In this document: positions 9,249-18,211 of the stretch, in pieces | Layout: every line of letters begins with the position of its first letter | Position numbering within the stretch: position 1 is the stretch's first letter | Assembly: GCA_963771545.1 (NCBI GenBank) | Contig: CAVYTX010000005.1 | Span: 1-64,000 of the forward strand | Length of the DNA stretch: 64,000 bases | Direction: 5' to 3' | Source: CAKZLS01 sp963771545 | Lineage (GTDB): Bacteria > Pseudomonadota > Alphaproteobacteria > Rhodospirillales > Defluviicoccaceae | Notes under the pieces: generated by a model | The model's input: only the letters and a program-made list of their open reading frames with translations | Database searches by the model: none | Told to the model about the DNA's origin: nothing | Made by a program: the position numbers and the translations under genes

Positions 9249-9413
9249 TTAACTTTTTTTGGATGTCTTCACTTGGAAGGTGGAGAAGCTTCGGGAAATG
9301 TTCTTGCTCTTACACTTCGGGCAACTTGGCTTGCCCGTTTCACGCTCGGCAAGCGTCTCGGTCTGCTCAAACCGCTCTCCACACTCATCACATCGATATT
9401 CGTAAACCGGCAT
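9249..9413 (-). CDS. FmdB-family zinc ribbon protein
   Basis: This 54-aa protein starts MPVYEYRCDECGERF and continues with CPKC near residues 31-34, giving two CxxC knuckles that bind one zinc. The N-terminal pattern (PxYEYxCxxCG) is the hallmark of the FmdB/CxxC-CxxC-SSSS regulatory family, and the serine-rich tail is present as SRSFSTF. FmdB was first described as a putative regulator of formamidase expression; the role of most members is unknown. It is short for its family but complete, with ATG at 9413 and TAA at 9249. It sits alone on the minus strand between a dispersed repeat and the IS66 element. Confidence 0.85.
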   Translation of the reverse strand: MPVYEYRCDECGERFEQTETLAERETGKPSCPKCKSKNISRSFSTFQVKTSKKS

Positions 9414-9739
9414 GTTGTTGATCCCTCCCAGCCAATCCCTCGCAGATTACCAAGAATAAAGCGTGATAAGGATAGCACGATTGGCATTGTCCGAGAACAA
9501 CCAGACGGAGCGTGTTAACGTCGGTTCCGGGCCACGCGTACGCGTTGCGGGTCCCCATTCCGGCGGTCGGCTGCAGGTGTGAAGCGGACGATCCTGCGTC
9601 GAAGGAGGACGTGGAATCTGTGTGCTGTAGGCTCAAATTGCTTTCCGACGGCAGTTCAATATTTCAAAATCATGGGCCCATCATCTGTATCACCTGCCGC
9701 TGCTCATCCGTAAGCGTCCGGTGACGACCGCGGCGGGGA

Positions 9740-11287
9740 TTATAAAGTGATGTTCCAGGGGAGAAGTTCGTCGATGCGCTTCATCGGGTGATCGGCGATG
9801 CGGTCGATGACGGCACGCAGATAGGCTTCCGGGTCCAGGTCATTCATTCTCGCGGTTTCGATCAGCGTGTACATGACGGCGGCGCGCTGCCCGCCGGGAT
9901 CGGAACCGGCGAACAACCAGTTTTTGCGGCCGATGGCGAGTGGGCGGATCGCGCGTTCTGCTGCGTTGTTGCAGATGTCGAGGCGACCGTCGGTGGTGTA
10001 GCGGCTCAAGGCGTCCCATCTTGAGAGCGCGTAGCGCAGCGCCTGGGCGAACGTGCTCTTGCCGCTGACCTGTGTCAGTACGGATTCCATTGCCGTTCTG
10101 AGTTGCGCCAGCAACGGCGACGATTGCTCTTTTCTCACCGCGAGCCGTTGTTCCGGCGGTTGGCCGCGGATGGCGGTTTCGATTGCGAACAGTTCCGCGA
10201 TCCGGTCCAGCAGCATCCGCGCCGCCGGTGACGATGTCGATGCATGAACGTCGTAGATTTTCCGGCGTGCGTGCGCCCAGCAGGCGACTTCAGTGAACTG
10301 CGGCGGGCCGGTCAGCGGATTGCTCTCGTAAAGATGTTTAAATCCGCTGTATGCATCGGCATGAAGATAACCACGGCAGTCTTTCAACAGGGCCCGCGCC
10401 TGTTCCGCCTTTCGGTCAGGGGCGTATCTGTAGAAAGCTGCTGGCGGCACGCCCGAGCCCCACGGGCGCTCATCGCGCACCGCCACCCATAACCTTCCGG
10501 TCTTTGTCTTTCCCCTTCCGGGATCAAGCACAGGCACCGGCGTATCGTCGGCATGGACCGTTTCCCCGGCCTTGACATGCTTTGCGAGAGCTTCCGCAAG
10601 CGGCTCCAGCAAAAACGCCATCCGGCCGACCCAGTCGGCCATCGTCGAACGCTCGATCTGAACGCCTTCGCGCCCATAAATGTCGCTTTGCCGGTGCAGC
10701 GGCAGGTGATCGCAGTATTTTGACACGAGGACATGGGCGAGAAGGCCCGGACCGGGCAGGCCGCGCTCGATCGGCAAGCCTGGCATGGCAGGCTGCGTGA
10801 TGGTTTCACAGTCGCGGCAGCTCACCTTCGGACGCTCGTGCACGATCACCTTGAACTGCGAGGGCACATATTCCAGCACTTCCCGTGTGTCAGTTCCGAC
10901 CAGTGACAGCTTCGTCCCGCCGCAGGCGGGGCACGCGCAAGGCGCTTCGTGCATCACGCGCTCGCGCGGCAAATGTGCGGGCAACGGTTTGCGCACCGGC
11001 TGGACACGCTCACCCTTGTGCGCCGGAGCGGATGATTGCAATGATTCCGTCGATTCAGAGCGGGCGGCGCTGCTCTCTTCGATTTCCCCGATCAGCAGTT
11101 CAAGCTGCTCGATCTCCCGGTCCAGTTTCTCTGAAGACCGACCGAACCGCGCCCGCCTCAACGCCGCAAGCTGGGCTTTGAGCTGTTCGATCTGCAGGGT
11201 TTTCGCGTAAAGCTCGGCCTGCAGCGAAGCCGCGAAGGCACGCAATTCATCGGGATCGGCAGGCAAAACAGAACGCGATAAAGACAT
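9740..11287 (-). CDS. tnpC: IS66-family transposase TnpC
   Basis: This is the DDE transposase of the IS66 element, 515 aa. The N-terminal 45 residues form a leucine-zipper-like coiled coil (LYAKTLQIEQLKAQLAAL), then the helix with RRARFGRSSEKL typical of TnpC. A zinc-binding segment with CACPACGG and CRDCE lies near residues 115-160. The catalytic core includes VHADDTPVPVLDPG and YLHADAYSGF. The C-terminal segment CNNAAERAIRPLAIGRKNWLFAGS carries the final Glu. Length and motifs match full-length members. It is read last in the element, after tnpA and tnpB. Confidence 0.96.
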   Translation of the reverse strand: MSLSRSVLPADPDELRAFAASLQAELYAKTLQIEQLKAQLAALRRARFGRSSEKLDREIEQLELLIGEIEESSAARSESTESLQSSAPAHKGERVQPVRKPLPAHLPRERVMHEAPCACPACGGTKLSLVGTDTREVLEYVPSQFKVIVHERPKVSCRDCETITQPAMPGLPIERGLPGPGLLAHVLVSKYCDHLPLHRQSDIYGREGVQIERSTMADWVGRMAFLLEPLAEALAKHVKAGETVHADDTPVPVLDPGRGKTKTGRLWVAVRDERPWGSGVPPAAFYRYAPDRKAEQARALLKDCRGYLHADAYSGFKHLYESNPLTGPPQFTEVACWAHARRKIYDVHASTSSPAARMLLDRIAELFAIETAIRGQPPEQRLAVRKEQSSPLLAQLRTAMESVLTQVSGKSTFAQALRYALSRWDALSRYTTDGRLDICNNAAERAIRPLAIGRKNWLFAGSDPGGQRAAVMYTLIETARMNDLDPEAYLRAVIDRIADHPMKRIDELLPWNITL

Positions 11288-11387
11288 AAATAAAAGCTAG
11301 CATTTTACGCGTGTAATCTGGTTGCGTTGTTGATGTTATTTTGATTCTTTCCTGTCTCCACACAAACACGAAGCGTGAGCGGAATGC

Positions 11388-11741
11388 TCAGGCATAAACC
11401 GGCTGACGCGGGACCTCGACCGGAATGGTGCGCCGCCAGTCCATGCCCTCCAGCAACATCGAAAGCTGAGCCGTGGTCATGTGAAAGCTGCCATCGACGA
11501 TCGGCGGCCAGACGAAGCGGGATTTTTCCAAACGCTTGGCAAACAGGCACAATCCCGTGCCGTCCCAGTACAAAATCTTCACGTAATCGCCGCGCTTTCC
11601 CCGGAACACGAACAGGTGCCCGCCATAAGGATCGGCGTGCAGGATATTGCTGACCTGCGCCGCCAGCCCGTTAAAGCCCTTGCGCATGTCGGTCGGCCGG
11701 CAACACAGATACACCCGTGTGCCCGGCGGCAAATTCATCAT
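11388..11741 (-). CDS. tnpB: IS66 accessory protein TnpB (Orf2)
   Basis: At 117 aa it has the usual IS66 Orf2 size. It opens with the family signature YLCCRPTDMRKGFNGLAAQV and contains GGHLFVFRGKRGDYVKILYWDGTGLCLF. TnpB is needed for transposition of three-gene IS66 elements, though its biochemical role is not settled. It starts inside the 3' end of tnpA with a four-base overlap, indicating translational coupling. Confidence 0.95.
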   Translation of the reverse strand: MMNLPPGTRVYLCCRPTDMRKGFNGLAAQVSNILHADPYGGHLFVFRGKRGDYVKILYWDGTGLCLFAKRLEKSRFVWPPIVDGSFHMTTAQLSMLLEGMDWRRTIPVEVPRQPVYA

Positions 11742-12190
11742 GCCAGATCCCTCACGGCCCGCAGCGCCCGCCGCAGCGCCGCATCGTCGATGTCGGCGTC
11801 AACCCGCACTGTGAAGCCTCCCGGCAGGGTTATCGCCATGATGCCTGCCTTCTTCTGCGGCGGCTTCGCCGATTGTTTTGTTCCGGGTTTTTCCGATGGC
11901 GCCAGCGCGGGCAGCGGTGCATCGTTCAACACTTGTATCGGCAGAAAGGCCGCCGCTGTAGTCTCGCCAAGCTTGCCCTCGCGATATTCCTTGCGCCATC
12001 GGAACACGACATTGCTGTTGATATTATGCTGCCGGGCCACGATCGACACCGAGGCACCCGGTTCGAGCGTCTGTCTTACGACCTGCAGCTTGAATTGAAG
12101 CGGATATTGGCGCCTTGGCGGCGCAGAGGGGCACTCCCCCGCCACTTGCCGACCCGCTCCGGCCCTGTCATCTCCATTCGCTAAAAGCAT
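11738..12190 (-). CDS. tnpA: IS66 accessory protein TnpA (Orf1)
   Basis: This 150-aa protein has the IS3/IS66-type helix-turn-helix near residues 30-75 (FKLQVVRQTLEPGASVSIVA then NINSNVVFRWRKEYREGKL), which probably binds the element's ends. The C-terminus (MAITLPGGFTVRVDADID) fits Orf1 proteins of this group. The assigned start at 12190 lies within the element. The true start may be a few codons further in, because the first 25 residues are low in similarity-like features. tnpB follows with a four-base overlap. Confidence 0.9.
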   Translation of the reverse strand: MLLANGDDRAGAGRQVAGECPSAPPRRQYPLQFKLQVVRQTLEPGASVSIVARQHNINSNVVFRWRKEYREGKLGETTAAAFLPIQVLNDAPLPALAPSEKPGTKQSAKPPQKKAGIMAITLPGGFTVRVDADIDDAALRRALRAVRDLA

Positions 12191-12271
12191 GAATAAGTGT
12201 CCACTTCAAGAGATCGTGGACACGACCAAGCACCCACATGGCAATACCATGCGGTATTTGCTGCCGCTTTT

Positions 12272-12697
12272 CTAGGCGGCCATCACCGGACGCTTACGCT
12301 CATCCCATGCGCCTGTGACAACCTGCGTCAACTCCTCGAGTTGCACACCCTTCGACTGCCGCCCCTCGAGAATCGCCTCCTGGATATCCGGCGCCAGCAA
12401 AGTGAGCCGCAGCAGCCGGTTCACGAAGCTCTTCGTCAGTTTTTCCGCCTCCGCTATCTCCAAAGGAGAACTGTAAACACCCTCCTCCAGCAAACTCTTC
12501 CACCGATGCGCCCGCGCCAATGCCCGGATCAACGTCTCGTCCCGTCGAGGCTTTGCCGGAGCCCAGGCGTCACCACCATCCGGCGCGATGATCACCTTGC
12601 GTCCGCCCTGGCGCTTGAAGGCCATCGGAATTCGGACGGTGATCGTCGAGCCGTCGAATTCCCAGTTCTGTCCGGCGATCCTGCGTTTGCGTCTCAA
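12272..12697 (-). pseudogene. recombinase-associated protein, 3' end cut off by IS66
   Basis: The gene starts with a TTG at 12697 that overlaps the stop of the serine recombinase (TTGA), which suggests coupled translation. It begins RRKRRIAGQNWEFDGSTITV and has a recombinase-linked helical region (RDETLIRALARAHRWKSLL, then LTKSFVNRLLRLTLLAPDI). Proteins of this kind regularly follow such recombinases; their role is unknown. IS66 inserted after GAWDE, replacing the tail with residues encoded by the IS end. The missing codons survive on the other side at 9670-9709, where the frame continues Q-R-Q-V-I-Q-M-M-G-P and stops. The intact protein would have been 143 aa, so only about ten residues are lost. 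Confidence 0.75.
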
Positions 12698-14025
12698 GCT
12701 GCCTCGACCTCCCGCATCTGTAGTTCTTCGACGAGCGTCTGCAATCCCTGGGCGCGCAGCCGAACCTCGATGCTGTCCGGCGAGAGATCGACCCGCTCGA
12801 CAAAAAGCCGAACGAGCCGTGCCTGCTCTGCGGGGAAAAGCTCGTCCCACAGCGGCTCGAATTCGGTGATGGTCTCGACCACCTCGCGTTCGGGGATCTG
12901 AATGTCACTTCGCGCCACGGCCCACGCCTGCGCGATAATCTCGGGCGTGCGGAGCAGATGTCGGACCTGAGCGACGACGGCTTCCTCGACCTCTGCGGCC
13001 GGCACGTTGCGAACCGTGCACTCGCTGTATCCGTTCCGAATCGCATCGGTCGAAGTGTAGTACCGGTACAGCTTGCCGTCCTTCCGCGTGTGCGAGGGCG
13101 TCATTGCATGGCCGCCCGGCCCGAAGATCAGACCTTTCAGGAGCGCCGGCGTCTGGCCGCGTGTGCGGTTGGTCCGGGTCTTGGCGTTTTCGGCGAGAAC
13201 GCTGTGTACCTCGTCCCAGGTGCCGCGATCGATGATTGCCACGTGCTCGCCGGGGAAGCTGGTGCCCTTGTACACCGCCTCGCCGAGGTAAACGCGATTG
13301 CCGAGAATCTTGTAGATCGCCCCTTTGTCGATGGGCTTGCCCTGTCGCGGCTTACCACACAGGGTGACCCACGACTTTGTGGTGTGGCCGGCGCGGCGGA
13401 GTTCCTGCGCCAACTTGGTCGCCGAGCCGATTCGGAGGAACCGCTTGAATATGAGCCGAACCAGCTCCGCCTCTTTCTCGTTCACGACGAGCTTGCGGTC
13501 GACGACGTCGTAACCGAGCGGCGGCATGCCCCCCATCCACATGCCCTTTTTTCGAGATGCCGCGAACTTGTCGCGGATCCGCTCGCCAATCACTTCGCGC
13601 TCGAATTGGGCGAAGGACAATAGGATGTTGAGCGTCAGTCGCCCCATCGAGTTTGTCGTATTGAACGACTGCGTGATGCTGACGAACGTGACGTTGTGGC
13701 GGTCGAACACCTCCACCAGCTTCACGAAGTCGGAGATGGACCGACTGAGGCGGTCGATCTTGTAGGTGACGATGGTGTCCACGCGCCCGGCCTCAATGTC
13801 GGCGATCAGCCGCTGAAGGGCCGGGCGCTCCAAAGTACCGCCCGAGAGACCCGCGTCGATGTAGTCGTCCGGGACAAGCACCCAACCTTCGGGCCGGTGA
13901 CTGGCGACGTAGGCCTCACCAGCCTCCTTCTGGGCATCAATGCTGTTGAACTCTTGGCCGAGGCGCTCATCGGTCGAGACCCGGCAGTAGACCGCCGCCC
14001 GGATCTTTCGCTTCGGCGCCTTCAT
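12694..14025 (-). CDS. serine site-specific recombinase (resolvase-N plus recombinase domain)
   Basis: This 443-aa enzyme makes and rejoins DNA breaks through a serine intermediate. The resolvase domain (residues 1-150) starts AAVYCRVSTDERLG with the nucleophilic Ser and has the conserved KIDRLSRS and SFAQFEREVIGERIRDK. A Recombinase domain follows (about 170-290, with LGYDVVDRKLVVNEKEAELV). The zinc-ribbon region has lost its usual cysteines: GLIFGPGGHAMTPSHTRKDG where CxxC is expected. The ATG at 14025 overlaps the stop of the DUF2924 gene. It could be the integrase for this island or the prophage, since no tyrosine integrase is visible, but that is inference. Confidence 0.9.
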   Translation of the reverse strand: MKAPKRKIRAAVYCRVSTDERLGQEFNSIDAQKEAGEAYVASHRPEGWVLVPDDYIDAGLSGGTLERPALQRLIADIEAGRVDTIVTYKIDRLSRSISDFVKLVEVFDRHNVTFVSITQSFNTTNSMGRLTLNILLSFAQFEREVIGERIRDKFAASRKKGMWMGGMPPLGYDVVDRKLVVNEKEAELVRLIFKRFLRIGSATKLAQELRRAGHTTKSWVTLCGKPRQGKPIDKGAIYKILGNRVYLGEAVYKGTSFPGEHVAIIDRGTWDEVHSVLAENAKTRTNRTRGQTPALLKGLIFGPGGHAMTPSHTRKDGKLYRYYTSTDAIRNGYSECTVRNVPAAEVEEAVVAQVRHLLRTPEIIAQAWAVARSDIQIPEREVVETITEFEPLWDELFPAEQARLVRLFVERVDLSPDSIEVRLRAQGLQTLVEELQMREVEAA

Positions 14026-14501
14026 TGCGGTCCCCGATGATTGCGAATGCCCCAGAACAGAGGCCCGTTCCAACGGGTGCCAGTGATGGCGCGGGCGATG
14101 GCTGACAGCGACTTGTACCGGCGTCCCTGATATTCGAATCCGTCTTCCAGGACTGTCGCGCAGTGCTCGACGCCCTGCCATTCGCGGATCAGCCGCGTAC
14201 CGATGATCGGACGATCGTTCCGGCGCACCGGGCCTTTGCCCTTGACCCGCCGATCTTCCTCTTCGACCAACTCCTTGAGCCTCGCCTCGGCGCGCGCCGA
14301 AAGCCCGCCGTAGGCCAGTTCCTGAATTCGATACGCGAGACGCTTGACCAGGAACGGCTTGTTGTAGGGTGGCGGTTCGCGGTCGTAGAGGTCGCGCCAC
14401 ATCTGCTTGAGCTCCGCCATGGATTTCTCCGGGAGCGCGGCGACCTTGGCTAAGACACTGTTAGTCATGGCTTTTTCGTTGCTCATCGTGGTTTCAGCCA
14501 T
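14022..14501 (-). CDS. DUF2924 domain protein
   Basis: This 159-aa protein is of unknown function and almost always lies directly upstream of this type of serine recombinase in alphaproteobacterial islands. The family pattern is clear: ELKQMWRDLYDREPPPYNKPFLVKRLAYRIQELAYGG near the start, GTRLIREWQGVEHCATVLEDGFEY in the middle, and SLSAIARAITGTRWNGPLFWGI at the end, which resembles the DNA-binding C-terminus of the family. The start at 14501 is chosen because it overlaps the stop of the upstream 57-aa gene by eight bases; starts at 14486 and 14468 are also possible. It overlaps the recombinase by four bases. Confidence 0.88.
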   Translation of the reverse strand: MAETTMSNEKAMTNSVLAKVAALPEKSMAELKQMWRDLYDREPPPYNKPFLVKRLAYRIQELAYGGLSARAEARLKELVEEEDRRVKGKGPVRRNDRPIIGTRLIREWQGVEHCATVLEDGFEYQGRRYKSLSAIARAITGTRWNGPLFWGIRNHRGPQ

Positions 14502-14667
14502 GGACGCTCTGGTCACCAGAGAAGTCAACGGAACTCTCTCCGGACTGGCGCTCGGCGGCCTCTTTTCGCCGGGCATGCAGACGGATCAAGCCGGCCGCAA
14601 GAATCTCGCCGACTTCGCGGAGCCGTTCGGCGGGAGTCATCAGGTCGGGGTCGAGAGCGTTCGGCAT
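14494..14667 (-). CDS. small conserved protein upstream of DUF2924
   Basis: This 57-aa reading frame begins MPNALDPDLMTPAERLREVG and continues EILAAGLIRLHARRK. A short helical protein with the pattern MTPAERLxEvxxiLAaGliRL is regularly found before DUF2924 and serine recombinase genes, so it is the first gene of that operon. The role is unknown. Its stop overlaps the DUF2924 start. The region between 14668 and 14893 separates it from a divergently transcribed gene and must hold both promoters. Confidence 0.75.
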   Translation of the reverse strand: MPNALDPDLMTPAERLREVGEILAAGLIRLHARRKEAAERQSGESSVDFSGDQSVHG

Positions 14668-14844
14668 TCAGCGTGTGACCGTGGAGAAAAGTTGCGTGTG
14701 AGGTCTACATACCGGAACCAACCACCAAATGTGGGGTTGCGATGCTCGATTCTTCGGCTATATCGATTTTTAATCAGTTCTCGAGCAGCGTCGGTCGTGG
14801 GTGCAACCGCGATGGCGCGTGTTGGGACATAAATGGGCTTAGGG

Positions 14845-14870
14845 AAGGAGGTGATGCGGACGTGAACTGA
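14845..14870 (+). promoter_or_regulatory. perfect Shine-Dalgarno with minimal upstream frames
   Basis: AAGGAGGTGAT at 14845-14855 is a full complement to the 16S rRNA 3' end. It lies 39 bases before the ATG of the next gene, too far to serve it. Within reach are only ATG-CGG-ACG-TGA (14854-14865) and GTG-AAC-TGA (14862-14870). It may be a leader site that controls the downstream gene or a remnant. Confidence 0.45.
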
Positions 14871-14893
14871 GCGAAAAAAGGACAAAATATTAG

Positions 14894-16078
14894 ATGGCGA
14901 GCTTTACTCTCAAACGGTTCTCAGAGCCGGAAACTCTTAAGGCGATTGATCCCTCCATTCTTGTCGCGTTTCTGCGTCAGTTTTTTGAATACCTCCAGCG
15001 GCGGGGTGTCCCTCTTCCCGACTCATCCACCGAGGAAATCGACTATCAGAAATTGTCTCGAATTCTGATGACACCGGACGAGTTGGTTCCGCCGGATATG
15101 GTCGATGCGCTCTATTATGTGCACGAGTTGTCGGATCACGAGGGCATGGACACGCTGTTGGACGCGATTGAAGAGCTTCGCTTGAACATACAGGTCGGCC
15201 CTGATCCAACGCCGGCTGATGTCGCGATGCTAATGTGGTTGCATGACCCTGAGATCCTAAAACGACAGCACGCTCGGGGTTACGCTTTTCGACCGCACCG
15301 CTTTGAACTTTTCCAAAGCCACACGGGTGGAGTGAGCGCGTCTCGAGATAAAGGCATTCTCGTTCCCTTACAGGACGACCTCGATGATTGGTTCGAGAAG
15401 CGGCGGCGGGGACGAGGTTGTCAGGTCTTTACGTTCGAAAGCGGGGACCGACTGTGGGTTGTCGTGCGCCATGGCGAGCCCTATAAGCGCGAAGGCAGCA
15501 TTAGAGATGGTAAGTCGGCCTCGGAGTACTACAGGCCAGAAAAGTACGATGTCCTGGTCTATGAAACGATCACCGGTACGCTTGGCGTGCATGCGAAGGG
15601 CGTCCGGCTGATTAGCCAGTACGTTTACTCGATCGGCTTGTTCTTTTTCGGAGATGCTCTCTTCTTCCCGCACGAGCAGGAAATCACGCTGTCTCCCCTA
15701 CTTAAGCTTGGTGCGGACTCTTTGAAATGCGAGGATTTCCCGGATCTCGAAGACGTAAAGCTGGTCGAGATCACCAACGTTCGGCCTGGAGCGATCACAG
15801 AGGTGACGATCAGAAAATCAAAGGACATATTTGAGGGGCTGCACAAGGCGCAGAGGCAACTGCCCGCATCCGGAGAATACACCTCGGCTGCCTTGAAATT
15901 CACGGTCAAAGACCGCTCAAACGAGGCCAAAGTGACGTTGCGGCCGGCAAATGTCGTGAGCTATTCGCGCAACGAGGACCGCGAACTTATTGAGCCCTTC
16001 CTCCGCGCCCGGGGTTTCATGCCCAGCAGTCGAGCGATTAGTCACCATGAGCCTGAACCTGTTCTGGTCGACGCTTGA
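14894..16078 (+). CDS. hypothetical protein, first gene of a two-gene unit
   Basis: This 394-aa soluble protein has no family I recognise. The N-terminal 100 residues are helical and acidic, with ILVAFLRQFFEYLQRRGVPLPD and YYVHELSDHEGMDTLLDAI. A central beta-rich part contains QVFTFESGDRLWVVVRHGEPYKREGS, and the C-terminus is strand-rich. No signal peptide, P-loop or nuclease motif is visible. The ATG at 14894 is preceded by AAAGGA at modest distance. The second gene starts 32 bases before this one ends, so they are coupled. The unit lies between a recombinase module and a prophage, which suggests mobile cargo, possibly defence. Confidence 0.65.
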   Translation: MASFTLKRFSEPETLKAIDPSILVAFLRQFFEYLQRRGVPLPDSSTEEIDYQKLSRILMTPDELVPPDMVDALYYVHELSDHEGMDTLLDAIEELRLNIQVGPDPTPADVAMLMWLHDPEILKRQHARGYAFRPHRFELFQSHTGGVSASRDKGILVPLQDDLDDWFEKRRRGRGCQVFTFESGDRLWVVVRHGEPYKREGSIRDGKSASEYYRPEKYDVLVYETITGTLGVHAKGVRLISQYVYSIGLFFFGDALFFPHEQEITLSPLLKLGADSLKCEDFPDLEDVKLVEITNVRPGAITEVTIRKSKDIFEGLHKAQRQLPASGEYTSAALKFTVKDRSNEAKVTLRPANVVSYSRNEDRELIEPFLRARGFMPSSRAISHHEPEPVLVDA

Positions 16079-17118
16079 AGAGCTGATCGGCTGCGAGGAC
16101 AGCCGCCACGGTTGGTCGGCGAAACTCGAGGGCGGCTTCGACCAAGTAAGCTTCCTGCTGAGAAGCAGCGGATCGCTTGCATCTACCGTGAGGTGCCCCA
16201 GTGCTGGCGGCGAGTCCTGCCCGCGACAGGTGCGTCCTGACGGCAACGGCTCTTTTATCGCCGTGTGCGGCAACCGCCCGGCAGAATGCTCGGATCTTAA
16301 GCTTTCCCTCGATGACGTAAGGATCTTTGCACTCGATTTTGAGCGCCTTGCAGGCGATCTTGCGAGCGCCCTGTCCTTGCGGGCCGATTACGCTCCTGCC
16401 GCCAGCATCCGGCAAACCTGGCGCGTTGGCTTTTGCGATGTCGCAGCCGGAGCCGCATTCCCCGTTTACTTGACGATTCAGGAATTCGAGCGAGTGCTAC
16501 ATCGCGGTGATCGCGAGCATATGGGATTCCCACGATGGCTCTCTTGCGGTGCTTGTGCCGACCCGTCGTTTTATGGACGACGGGGTGAATGCGTTTATCG
16601 CTAAGAAACCAGTCGACCTAGTAGTGTTACCGGAAGTCGTGGCTGGGGAGTCACCAAGTCACTTACTGAGCAGCGTAGGTCCGGCGATCGCATTTCCCGA
16701 AGCGAGGGCAGCCACAATGCCGAAGAAGGGATCCGGAGAGCACGACCGTGCGTGGGTTCTAGGGTCGGATGCCAAGTGGGCGGAACTGACACTTGAGTTC
16801 CAGGCACCGGAAGTGTTGGTCGCGCGGTTCCGTGGCGAAACACGACGTTTCGAGCCTTTCCACCTCGGAATGCGAAATGAGAAAACCCTTCGCGGCAACC
16901 TTCAGTGGAAGCTCCTAGCAATGTTCGCAGTGAATGGCGGTGTCATTGAGCGAAGCGATAGGACTTGGCAGAGCGTTCAAAGCCAAAAACAGCAGCTGTC
17001 CGGGAGGCTCCAGAGCGCATTCGGGATTCCGGGCGATCCGATCGCCTGGAGTGCCTACCAGCAAGAATACAGCACCTTGTTCGTGATCCGAGGCGACGCG
17101 CGTCGGTGCGGCATCTGA
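16047..17118 (+). pseudogene. hypothetical protein, second gene of the unit, with one frameshift
   Basis: The frame starting at 16047 (MSLNLFWSTLEELIG) reads well to LTIQEFERVLHR, and a second frame continues naturally with VIASIWDSHDGSLAVLVPTRRF to 17118. Dropping one G in the GG at about 16506-16507 joins them into a protein of about 356 aa. The N-terminal part has several Cys residues (VRCPSAGGESCPRQ, AVCGNRPAEC). The joined middle part has VDLVVLPEVV, and the C-terminus has LRGNLQWKLLAMFAVNGGVI. I do not recognise the family. Either the sequence has an error here or the gene is inactive. It overlaps the previous gene by 32 bases. Confidence 0.6.
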
Positions 17119-17331
17119 GGCTTTCGATCATCGCCCCGCCTTGGCCGGCAAAATTTGGCCGGCACCCCAACCAGAATTTTCAACTTTTTTTCAGCGCATA
17201 ACTCGTTGAACAGCCACGCTATTCTGATCTTCCCGTGTTCCACGGAAAGGCAATAACTCCTCCCTCAGCAAAATTTCGCCGGTCACCTGTGATCGGGCCC
17301 TGCGTCCGTCCTTCAGGTGAAGGCGAAATCA

Positions 17332-17949
17332 ATGAGGAGCATTGCCGGCTGTAAGCCAATTCATCCCCACGTCCGTCGTTCCGTTCAGGCGCATGCGCGT
17401 CGCATCTTCCTCTCCCGCCGAGTTCCGCACTTGTCCCAGGCTGACATTGCACAGGAACTCTACGCCGCATTCTATGAGCGGCAAAATAAGTACGACTCCA
17501 GCAGAGCATCCTTCCGGACGTTCGCGGAGCGGATCGTCAAGAATTGCGCTGAAAGCCTCGTTGAGAGCGCCCAGGCGGAAAAGCGGGGCAGAGACTATGA
17601 CATTTTCCATTTCAGCGACATTCCCGTTGAGAATGAAGCCGGTGAATGCCTCGATATCGAGGATACCATTGGCCGGCATCGCCTGAAGAATGGCCTCATA
17701 CCCTCGGCCGAGGATCAAATGACCCTCGTAGTTGACGTCCATAGCGTCGTTTACGAACTGCCGAGGAGCCTTCAGGAATCCTGCTTCTGGTTGCTTTGCA
17801 GCACCGTTTGCGACGCGGCCCGGCGTTCCGGCCTTTGCGCTTGGACGATCCATCAGCGCCGCAAGACCATCCGACAACGCTTCGTTGATGCGGGATTAGA
17901 CGCGTACATCGCGGGCACCCCACAGTCCAGCCCCGTTTCCGGTAAGTAG
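17332..17949 (+). CDS. sigma-70-like factor of the prophage early region
   Basis: At 205 aa it has the layout of a small RNA polymerase sigma factor. Residues 40-80 (LSQADIAQELYAAFYERQNKYDSSRASFRTFAERIVKNCAESLV) fit sigma region 2, with a central linker and then a C-terminal helix-turn-helix-like part (SGLCAWTIHQRRKTIRQRF) in place of region 4. The ATG at 17332 is chosen over an in-frame GTG at 17317 because GAAGG stands eight bases before it. Proteins of this kind sit just upstream of primase-helicase genes in alphaproteobacterial prophages, as here, and may direct transcription of phage genes. The region 4 similarity is weak. Confidence 0.7.
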   Translation: MRSIAGCKPIHPHVRRSVQAHARRIFLSRRVPHLSQADIAQELYAAFYERQNKYDSSRASFRTFAERIVKNCAESLVESAQAEKRGRDYDIFHFSDIPVENEAGECLDIEDTIGRHRLKNGLIPSAEDQMTLVVDVHSVVYELPRSLQESCFWLLCSTVCDAARRSGLCAWTIHQRRKTIRQRFVDAGLDAYIAGTPQSSPVSGK

Positions 17950-18173
17950 CCACAAGGACATCGTGTCTGACGCCGGGCCCATGTGCCCATGAAACACCCG
18001 AAAGGGGAAAGGCCCATCGGTCCCGCTCCTTGGACCGCGCCCCGGCCCGGCGGCTCTTTTGTTTGGCGGAATCAGAGGAGTGGCGTGCCGAGGAGCACTC
18101 ACGAATGCCACCATCCACCGCATCACATGTCGAACCGCGTGCCACCCGACTGACCTGCCGTGACAAGTTCTCG

Positions 18174-18194
18174 TTGACAGACCCATCCGTCTGT
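18174..18194 (+). promoter_or_regulatory. -35 element overlapping a 6-bp dyad upstream of the primase
   Basis: TTGACA at 18174-18179 overlaps the left arm of ACAGAC-CCATCC-GTCTGT (18177-18194). No good -10 follows at 17 bases. The dyad is operator-like in place and form, 17 bases before the primase start. Confidence 0.35.
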
Positions 18195-18211
18195 TCACAG
18201 CGGGTAAGGGC

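Larger units (their letters stand above)
9710..12297 (-). mobile_element. IS66-family insertion sequence, 2588 bp
   Basis: The terminal inverted repeats begin GTAAGCGTCCGGTGA on both ends. An exact 8-bp target duplication, GCTCATCC, lies at 9702-9709 and 12298-12305. The element contains the standard tnpA, tnpB and tnpC genes on the minus strand, all intact. It is inserted near the 3' end of the recombinase-associated gene. Confidence 0.95.
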
